In this document: piece by piece, positions 56,831-64,000 of the stretch
Layout of the letters: each line of letters opens with the position of its first letter
How positions within the stretch are numbered: the stretch's first letter is position 1
Assembly: GCA_905221615.1 (NCBI GenBank)
Contig: CAJNDT010000979.1
Location: forward strand, 620,001-684,000
DNA: 64,000 bases
Origin: Symbiodinium sp. CCMP2592
Lineage: Eukaryota > Sar > Dinophyceae > Suessiales > Symbiodiniaceae
Reading direction: 5' to 3'
Made by a program: the position numbers and the translations under genes
Notes under the pieces: generated by a model
Seen by the model: the letters and a program-made list of their open reading frames with translations, nothing else
Database searches by the model: none
Told to the model about the DNA's origin: nothing

Positions 56831-57120
56831 TGTTATGTGACTAAGACTACGACGATGTCGACGAGGACTACACTGAAGTGGAGTACTTTGTACTAAAAGC
56901 AGGACTGGTTGCAGGCATCTGGCAGGCTGTGCCAAAGCTCCGCTGGCATACTAGCTGCCTCCCTTTATGATTCATAGAAGACATACGTTACAATCCTCAA
57001 GCCGCGATACCTTCAGTTCAGGCCTCGGCTCGAAAGTCCCCACCCCCCAACCCTTGTAAGTTCTTGGTTCGGGCTCCGAAACTGAACTGGAATGGAGGGA
57101 CCCCACGGGACCTACAGGGA

Positions 57121-57218
57121 ACTCCAGAAAGTTCGAATATGGTTTCAGGGTAGGATACCCTATAATTTACCATAAAGGGTTTAGGATAATCATATTCCAA
57201 CTTTCTGGCTTTTACTAT
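57121..57218. repeat. Palindromic element family B, copy 3
   Basis: CCAGAAAGTTCGAATATG pairs with CATATTCCAACTTTCTGG. Confidence 0.65.
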
Positions 57219-58384
57219 ATATAAACAAGCACTGAACACTAAGTTGCGCTAAGCCACCCTCAATTTCAAGATCCCGAATCCTCGACCCCAGGCAGTCTTG
57301 CTGCACTTCCCCGGCCAGGCGGAAGCAGTCGCCAGAGTATAATTACAGAGGTTTACGTATAGGGTTTAGGCCTTATACTATACGGGCTTAGGGTACTCTG
57401 AAGAATAGTGAAGGGGCCTGGTATTTCAATTGCATTCCGTATTCCGATTCCGCAGTGTCTTCCAGGTTCTATAGAGGTTTCGGTCTTCGTAAGGGTAGCT
57501 AAGGAAGGGTAGACAGGCGAGGGCGGGGAGTCCAACATAGAAGCTGGAAGCACTGGTACTGCTTTTCCGGAGGGCTCCCCACATGGCAAGTGAAAAGTAC
57601 TATAACTAAGCCCATGGTCTGATTATAAAGGCACCTGTATTGGTATTGGTGCTGCCATATAACTAAACTTCTCAAGACTACGCTGGATTTCGTACTGCAT
57701 GCCATCCACCCTCAGCCACAAGGATACACAGCCTGCCGGCCAATCATACGAAGAGACGCTTGGACCACTGCTCTACTGCAGATAAAGCCCCTGAACCGTT
57801 GGCTCAAGTAGCATGGAATGCAATACTACCGTTGCCTTCGCATGGATTTTGGGGCTGCTATTCGAGGTCGTGGTGTTTATCTAACGCAGCGAAGCTGCAC
57901 GCCTTGCACGGTGTTCACAACGCTCCCGTGCAGGATGTTGAATTCCAGCGTGCGCGGCTGGAAAGTTACAGTTCAGCGAGGCGAGGCAGGCAAAGATAAT
58001 TAAGATTACGCCTGAGTGTGCCTTAAACGGCTGTATCCGAGTTCAATCCCGCCCACAGTTCCCGCCCCGGTTCAAAAGTCGGAGAACGAACGCAACTGTG
58101 TACGCCATGTACATATATATATATATGTATATATGTACACCTATAATGTAGAATTATATATACAGATCTATCTGTATGTATATACATATATACAATAATT
58201 ATTTGAGAGAGAGAGACAGGGCGTGTATTTTGTCATGGTTTCTGCACGCATTCCTGTCTGGCGAGCTTGGTTTCTTCCGGTGGGACGTCTTCTTCGGAAG
58301 TTTCCGTCATGGTCCTCTGCTTTCCCATGCCTCCGCATACGCGTTCCCTAAGTGTGCTTCAGGATGTCCATTCCTAAGTTGGTG
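57219..58384. other. Gap with one exon-like frame
   Basis: 57760-57999 (+) has an 79-codon open frame (EPLAQVAWNAILPLPSHGFW) without recognised motifs. (TA)n at 58110-58130. Confidence 0.35.
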
Positions 58385-58485
58385 AGTACAACCTTAACCC
58401 CGAAGGACCTGCCTTTTTTAAGGATATAAGGAAATCATAATTAGGAACCCTAAAAAGGTAGGTCATTCAGGGTTAAGGAAGGTGT
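58385..58485. repeat. Palindromic element family K, copy 1
   Basis: TAACCCCGAAGGACCTGCC pairs with GGTAGGTCATTCAGGGTTA; the inner ATAAGGAAATCATAATTAGG is shared with 60660-60775. Confidence 0.6.
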
Positions 58486-58554
58486 CACCATCTTGGTACC
58501 CAGAGTTCGGGACTTCGAGAAGACATCACTGTTTCACATCTTTGATGGTTCGGT

Positions 58555-58760
58555 TTAGGGTTTAGGGCTTACAGGTTAGGGTTTAGGATTTATAGGTTGT
58601 AGGGTTTGGGGTAAAGGTTGTAGTAAGGGGGTTTATAGGTTATAGGGTTTGGGATTTAAAGGTTGTAGCAAGGGTTTATAGGTTCTAAGGGTTAGAGTTC
58701 ATAGGTTACGTTACGGGGCATCAGGTTCAGGGTTTGGGGGTTCTAGAGGGTATAAGGTCT
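58555..58760. repeat. Degenerate GGTTTAGGG/GGTTATAGGG repeats
   Basis: Units of TTTAGGG and TTATAGGTT type for ~200 bases. Confidence 0.7.
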
Positions 58761-59031
58761 AGGTCTTGGGCGGCCCGGTCATTGGAACAGTTGATCTTTT
58801 TCCAAAATTGTGTTCGGGACGTTCTTCTTTCTGCAAATGCAGTTCAGAGGGTCTACGGCCTACAATAGCGGTCCCCTGTAATGTGATTATGTTGGAATAC
58901 AATATCGTGCTGACTGCACATAAAAGCTATATGCCCCAAACTTTATAGCCCCTAGACCCCATAACCTATAAGCCCGAAACCCTAAACCTTACAACCTATA
59001 ATCCCTTGACCCTAAGTCCTATAACCCGACA

Positions 59032-59140
59032 GTAAACCCCATAAAGTTGGAAACCGGATAAAGCCCAAATCGTGCTGGGATTTCCTATATACTACTCTAA
59101 AGGATTGAGGCTAGTGCGTTTCCAACTTTTCGGCTTCTAC
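59032..59140. repeat. Palindromic element family B, copy 4
   Basis: AAAGTTGGAAACCGGATAAAG pairs with GTTTCCAACTTTTC. Abuts the next element with no spacer. Confidence 0.7.
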
Positions 59141-59240
59141 GGTTGATGATGTAAATCCTGCATGACCTTAAGGACCCTAAACTATGGGAGTTATGGCAGA
59201 TTCCTTGTTTTGGGTAATGCAGTTTTTTTATCATCAACAG
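59140..59240. repeat. Palindromic element family E, copy 3
   Basis: CGGTTGATGATGTAAATCC, core CCTAAACTATGGGAGTTATG, right arm ATCATCAACAG. Confidence 0.75.
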
Positions 59241-59440
59241 TACTGTAAACCCTCAGAAGCTGCACAGGTCCAGCATCAATCTGACTTTTCCGGGAGATGC
59301 AGGGACCCTGAGCCTCCGTGAGGAGCCGAACTCACGTCTAAATCGTAGGGTTTAGGATTCAGGGGGTTTTGGGTTTAGGGGATTTCGGGTGCGGCGTTTA
59401 GGAAATTGCGGAAGTCAGATGCCCATGGTTGACACTTCTC

Positions 59441-59548
59441 ATATGGGTAGTTGTCAAAATTATGATCCCTTTTGGGGTCCCTATTATAGTACGGCACCTA
59501 ATATTTAGGGTGCCCCAAAACGGGACCCTAATTTTGACAACCACCCAT
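59441..59548. repeat. Palindromic element family A, copy 4
   Basis: ATATGGGTAGTTGTCAAAA and TTTTGACAACCACCCAT; core TACGGCACCTAATATTTAGG. Confidence 0.8.
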
Positions 59549-59620
59549 GTAGCCCGCAATCACCTCGTGTTGCTGAGTTTGCAGGAGATCAGTAGTTGGG
59601 TTTTTGGGACTGTTCGGTCC

Positions 59621-59754
59621 TTGGAGGGTCGGGGGACTTAGTAAGTATAGTTATTTTTAAAGAGATATAAGTACCATAACCCCAATTAGGGTCCCTGTTA
59701 AGGTACCTATAAGTCCATATAACAGCTACTTACTAAGTCTCCCGACCCTCCGAG
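59621..59754. repeat. Palindromic element family G, copy 3
   Basis: TTGGAGGGTCGGGGGACTTA pairs with TAAGTCTCCCGACCCTCCG. Confidence 0.8.
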
Positions 59755-60221
59755 TCGAGGGGGTGTTAAGGCGGTTGGGGGTGTGCGTTTCAAGCCTATT
59801 GCCTAGTTAGGTAGCGCTGAAGAACCGCAGGGTTTTTGGAATGAAAGATTTGGAGAGACTTCAACGGTGGAGTAGCCCGCGCTTGCAGGGGAGTCCGTCA
59901 ATGCATGTGTCTGTTTCTGTTTGACATAACCGCAGACAAGATACATAAGAAGGTCAAAAGGGCACGCGCTAGGGGTCCGTGTGCCCAGCTAGTAGATAAT
60001 TTTTCATTAAAGTAGTCACCATATGGACATAGATATCTTGTGGCCGAAGTCCAATACAGTAGTCTTTCTACCTGGATCCTCAGGGACACGTCTAGACGTT
60101 TACGGTCAGCTCCCTCTCCTCAAGCTTCGTGGGCTACTCTAGACTCTAGACGCTGTAGGATAGCTGCAAGATCAACACTCGTTCCCAAGCTTTAACCCAA
60201 AGTATCCAATACCGATAGACT

Positions 60222-60333
60222 ACCTAGAGGCTCATACCCTACCCCTTTTTTAGGATATCTAGTGTTATGGTTAGGATCTGTTATCTTAAAAAGTAGGCGC
60301 CCTAGAAAAGGGGTAGGGTATGAGCCTCTAGGT
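60222..60333. repeat. Palindromic element family D, copy 4
   Basis: ACCTAGAGGCTCATACCCTA and complement; core orientation as in copy 3. Confidence 0.85.
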
Positions 60334-60421
60334 AAGGCCCAAAATAGCCCAAAAGCCTTATACAGTCTGGTGCTGGGGCCGAAAGACTTAAAATGTGAGT
60401 CCTCGGAGCCTTAAGGATATA

Positions 60422-60511
60422 CGGTTGATGATATAATTCCTGCTTATAAGGAATATACCATAATTCCCATAGGGTCCTTAAGGTGATGCAGGATTTATAT
60501 CATCAACTGTA
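60422..60511. repeat. Palindromic element family E, copy 4
   Basis: CGGTTGATGATATAATTCC pairs with GGATTTATATCATCAACTG; the core is reversed relative to copy 1. Confidence 0.75.
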
Positions 60512-60659
60512 GTATGTACACGTAGCAGGCATTTGGGCCCCAGGAGTTTGGACTATACTAAACTTCGACCCTTTGGGCATTTTGCGTGAGGGAATATAGT
60601 ATGGACCAAGTAGGTATTTGGGTTTCAAAGGTATATACTATACCATTGCTTGGATCTTT

Positions 60660-60775
60660 TGTGTAACCTCTACCTGAACCCCAAATAACCTACCTTTGTA
60701 AGGACTTAGATTAAGAAATCATATTATAAGGAACCCTAAAAAGGGGTAGGTTCCTTAGGGTCCAGGTAAACCTTA
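60660..60775. repeat. Palindromic element family K, copy 2
   Basis: CTACCTGAACCCCAAATAACC pairs with GGTAGGTTCCTTAGGGTCC; inner AAATCATATTATAAGG like 58385. Confidence 0.6.
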
Positions 60776-60904
60776 TGCTCCGTGAGGAGTCTCCGTCAGT
60801 TTGGCGCGTGGAAGACTCGACCTCGGATGTTCCTCGGCTGCTCTGACCCTAACCCCAAGGCTCTAAGGACTCATATATTAAGGCCTTTGGGTCCAAAGAC
60901 CATA

Positions 60905-60905
60905 C

Positions 60906-60967
<62 letters not shown>

Positions 60968-60998
60968 CATATATGGCTTTTGGGCTATTTTGAGCCTT

Positions 60999-61040
<42 letters not shown>
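60905..61040. repeat. (TA)n microsatellites with duplicated spacer
   Basis: Three TA tracts; ATGGCTTTTGGGCTAT-TTGAGCCTTAGGG follows two of them, so tract plus spacer was duplicated (~85-bp unit). Confidence 0.85.
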
Positions 61041-61043
<3 letters not shown>

Positions 61044-61083
61044 GGCTTTTGGGCTATGTTGAGCCTTAGGGTAAGGCTGGCCT

Positions 61084-61186
61084 TACCTATAGTGTTCCTT
61101 TGTTTGGTTAACCAGTTCTATGGTTAGGATCCTACAATAGAGATTTTGGTTAGCCAAAAAAGGGAACTACCATGGAGACCGTAGGT
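61084..61186. repeat. Palindromic element family C, copy 5
   Basis: TTCCTTTGTTTGGTTAACCA pairs with TGGTTAGCCAAAAAAGGGAA. Confidence 0.65.
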
Positions 61187-61460
61187 AAGGCTCCATGTAT
61201 GTTTCTGAGAGCTTCCGAAAATCGGGGGTCCCTAGTAAAGTACCCTAGATAGTAGGATCCTTATGAGAAGGACCCCAAAAGGAGCTACGCCGAGCTATTT
61301 CGGATTCTCCCTCGTATCTCCTTCGGGGGTTTACCTTCTTACATCCAGCAGGTTCCATTTCCAATCCCTGCTTCCACGGCGCACATCTATGACGCAACGC
61401 CCGTTTTCCAACCGAGTGAAGGCGGGAGAGGACGAGTCTGAACCGAGGTCCTAGCGTTGG

Positions 61461-61595
61461 CCTGTAGTCTCCATCGGAGTGTCTTTTTGGGGTTACCTTA
61501 TGATCATGATCTGATAATGATCCTATGCCATTGTAGTTCCAAGGATGTTGAATATGAAATTGGTTGACAACAAAAAGGAATTTCGAGGGCGGCAG
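61461..61595. repeat. Palindromic element family C, degraded copy 6
   Basis: Left arm GTAGTCTCCATCGGAGTG is clear; right arm (AAAAAGGAATTTCGAGGGC) is decayed. Confidence 0.4.
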
Positions 61596-62173
61596 TACAT
61601 GTATAGGTGGGGTTGATTTTTTGGGGATGTTTTGGATATAGGGTTCGGCGTTTAGGGTCGGGGGTTTAGGGCTTAGATGTGATTATGGTGAGGGCAACCT
61701 GTAGGCTTTCGAGCTTCAAGTAGGTTTAATTGGGGTTTGGGCTTATGGATTATACAGCCTGTCCCACCCACCCCCGCAAAACCGAAATCCCCAGCCCGCA
61801 AGACTAAACTTGACCAAATCTATAACCCCCAGCCCGAAGCCCGGATACCGGACCCCACCTAACCCTGAGGCCCCATGTACGTATGTAACTTACGTAATAT
61901 GTACTTTAGGTCCCTACATAGCTACTTTGGGGTCATATACTATTTGTGTGTCTGGACCCTCAGGGTCATGCCCGATTGGACAAACAGTAACACATCCCTT
62001 TCGGTATGGTTTTGGTATTTGCGCTCCCATCCTAAATCAAATCTAAACGCTAAAACTCCTAGAATCCTTACAGCCTATTCCCGACAGTAGTACTGAAGAC
62101 GGCGAACCCTTACTCCAGAACCCACCACTAAAAACCCTAAGGCCTGAGCTCTGAAACGTCCGGGGAGCACACG
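61596..62173. other. Gap with no recognised gene
   Basis: Telomere-like GTTTAGGG units near 61640 and otherwise unremarkable sequence. Confidence 0.4.
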
Positions 62174-62303
62174 TGGAGGGTCGGGGGACTTAGTAAGTAG
62201 TTATTTTACAGAGTTATAAGTACCATAACCCCAATTAGGGTCCCTATTAAGATACTTATAAGTCTATATAATAACTACTTACTAAGTCCCCCGACCCTCC
62301 AAG
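62174..62303. repeat. Palindromic element family G, copy 4
   Basis: TGGAGGGTCGGGGGACTTAG pairs with CTAAGTCCCCCGACCCTCCA, perfect over the outer 20 bases. Confidence 0.85.
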
Positions 62304-62391
62304 CAGGCTTGCACACAGCAGCGGAGTCCGCCCCAAATGTGGCCCTGCACAGCATCTCACCCTCGAGCTCGGCAGGCATTGTTGGGTTGAG

Positions 62392-62505
62392 GGTATACCT
62401 ACCTTAACCTACCAAACCCTACTTTTTTGTAGGGTCCCTATAAACTCCATATTAGGGTTCATAATAAGAACCTACAAAAAAGTAGGGTTTGGTGGGCTAA
62501 GGTAT
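62392..62505. repeat. Palindromic element family Q
   Basis: ACCTACCAAACCCTACTTTTTTGTAGG-type left arm (positions 62407-62433) with its complement at 62470-62500. It runs straight into a family C element. Confidence 0.7.
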
Positions 62506-62606
62506 AGTCTCCATTATAGTTTTCTGTTTTCGGTTTAACACATTGCATATTGAGGGCTCTAGAATTAGAAGGTAATCCAAAAAGGAAGTGCACTGGAGAC
62601 TATAGG
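62502..62606. repeat. Palindromic element family C, copy 7
   Basis: TATAGTCTCCATTATAG pairs with CACTGGAGACTATAGG. Confidence 0.7.
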
Positions 62607-63372
62607 TATGGCTTATAAGGCCTGGGGTGTAGGGTTAGGTTACCTGAGTTTTACTCCTTCGTTGGAGGGTGCATGCTGAACCCCGGAAAATACATGCCGC
62701 ACTATCCAGAGAACCAGGTATAGTAGAACGGCAGTGTGGTACAACCCTCTATGTAGGACCCATGCGGAGTGGGGATACATTACTTACAGAGTACATGGTT
62801 TCAGGATGCGGTTTTCTGCCTTTCTGGGTTCAGGTTTCAGGTATTCCGAAATCTGTGCATGGCCAAAAGTTGTAAAAGGGTCCCTACCAGTCTGGCGCTG
62901 GTCCCAATCCTAAGCAACGTCACGCTGAGGTCGCTTTTGATCTTATTGTGTCCGGGACGACTCGTGAGTTCACTCCAGCGGATGCTTGAAGCCTTGAACT
63001 GTTGCTTAATCTTGCTAGTAAGGGTCGAAACCCGTCTAAAGAGTAGCCTCCAACAGAGATGCGGCCAACACCCAAGATCTTTAGTCCATGAGAAACCGGC
63101 CGTCAGCGAGCCATGGGACGTTTCATGTATGTCCTCCCCGGTCATCAAGGTATTGGTCCAGATCTGTTTGGCGTCATCTTCTTTGTTATTGGAAGATAGC
63201 TCCATCTGGGCCGGCTGTCAGCGAAACAGAGAGAGTTTTCATTATGTGCCCCTGCAGCTCATTTCTCTAGACACCCAGAGCACCCTCAAAACCACAATCC
63301 CAAGCTGTCCAAGTCACAATGTAGTATACCTAGTAGAGGTTTAGACCCCAAGCGTATATACTGTACTATTAG
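62607..63372. other. Region with possible exon pieces, unrecognised
   Basis: Free of palindromes. A plus-strand frame near 62890-62986 (NPKQRHAEVAFDLIVSGTTR then EFTPADA) looks coding. Overlapping longer frames on both strands lack motifs, so strand and product are uncertain. Confidence 0.3.
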
Positions 63373-63480
63373 CCCTAAGAACCCAATACGCCTCAATTAA
63401 GGAATATAGCTTAAATCATAATACGGAGCCCTATATAATTTAAGCTCTATTCCTTCATTAAGGGGTATTGGGCTCTCTAC
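63373..63480. repeat. Palindromic element family F, copy 4
   Basis: GAACCCAATACGCCTCAATTA pairs with TTAAGGGGTATTGGGCTC. Confidence 0.7.
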
Positions 63481-63591
63481 TAGTCGGACCTTTTGGGAAT
63501 CATGCTTTGACTCCGCAAGAACACCCCCGATCTTCCCCGGTGCCGCTTTGGGGGGGCGGGGGGTTGTATACGGGTGGGTGTTGGGGTTTGT

Positions 63592-63698
63592 ATATGGGTG
63601 TTGGTCAAAATTGGGGTTTCCTTTTGGGTACCCTAAATATTAGGTGCCGTACTATATTAGGGACCCAAAACGTTACCATAATTTTGACAACCACCCAG
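63592..63698. repeat. Palindromic element family A, copy 5
   Basis: ATATGGGTGTTGGTCAAAA pairs with ATTTTGACAACCACCCA; core TTAGGTGCCGTA as in copy 2. Confidence 0.75.
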
Positions 63699-64000
63699 AT
63701 GTTGATTATCGAGTCCTGTTTAGCCTTCGGATTTCTTGCAACAAGAATTCCTGTAGTCTCCATGGTAGATCCTTTGTATTGCTTCCACCAACTTTACAGC
63801 AATGGGGCCTACAATAAGGTAACCCTTTACGCCGGCATGCCAAGCTTGTGCAGGGGTGGCCTGGAATGGTATGGGCTTCTCCCCCTCCGAGCTCCCGAGG
63901 GATTTCGACGGGGTGCACGTGAAGTTTGCTGCTGCTTGACCCAAGTGCAAGTGCAAGGTTTCACCTGAGCCCCTAGACTAGACAATAACTATACGGCCAA

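Overview
The window looks like nuclear DNA of a protist, most probably a dinoflagellate, carrying an integrated DNA virus. The host assignment is inference. It rests on two multi-exon gene families (about 42.0-43.7 kb and 52.4-55.3 kb) that I recall as abundant in Symbiodinium-type genomes, on scattered TTTAGGG/CCCTAAA motifs, on many short palindromic introner/MITE-like elements, and on long microsatellites. No database search was possible.

Layout. (1) 1-14.5 kb: almost gene-free host DNA filled with ~100-bp near-palindromic elements of at least ten families, telomere-like heptamers and a few short exon-like fragments, some collagen-like (Gly-X-Y). (2) 14.2-16.96 kb: a ~300-bp repeat whose inverted twin lies at 36.0 kb, a 282-codon reading frame, a frameshifted relic of a viral-type integrase at 15.76-16.13 kb, and tandem repeats. 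(3) 16.96-36.0 kb: a distinctly A+T-rich, tightly packed endogenous Polinton-like virus (PLV). (4) 36.0-55.4 kb: host exons (repeat-rich acidic and basic proteins, a C5-methyltransferase-like dinoflagellate family, a second dinoflagellate-type family) among microsatellites, including an ~850-bp GTA array. (5) 55.4-64 kb: palindromic elements and telomere-like repeats again.

The viral element has an almost complete PLV gene set: rve integrase, a 1296-aa family-B DNA polymerase fused to an SF1 (Pif1/RecD-type) helicase, FtsK/HerA-type packaging ATPase, minor (penton-like) capsid protein, double-jelly-roll-type major capsid protein (split by one frameshift), a fibre with a C-terminal S74 chaperone domain, a class-3 lipase-like protein, two GIY-YIG nucleases and about ten small proteins. 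Its ends carry diverged inverted copies of a zinc-ribbon-like gene, so the terminal repeats are gene-bearing. I saw no recognisable maturation protease.

Two regulatory patterns stand out. A TCTA box sits 10-17 nt upstream of ten genes, including all the capsid, fibre and packaging genes, and is not seen before integrase, polymerase, lipase or nuclease genes. This resembles the late promoter reported for CroV and its virophage Mavirus, and suggests giant-virus-linked late expression. A/T hairpins lie exactly between convergent gene ends, as in the mimivirus/Sputnik hairpin rule. A 106-bp terminal-inverted-repeat element sits inside one GIY-YIG gene and carries GT-AG sites that would splice the gene back into frame: a probable host introner captured inside an endogenous virus.
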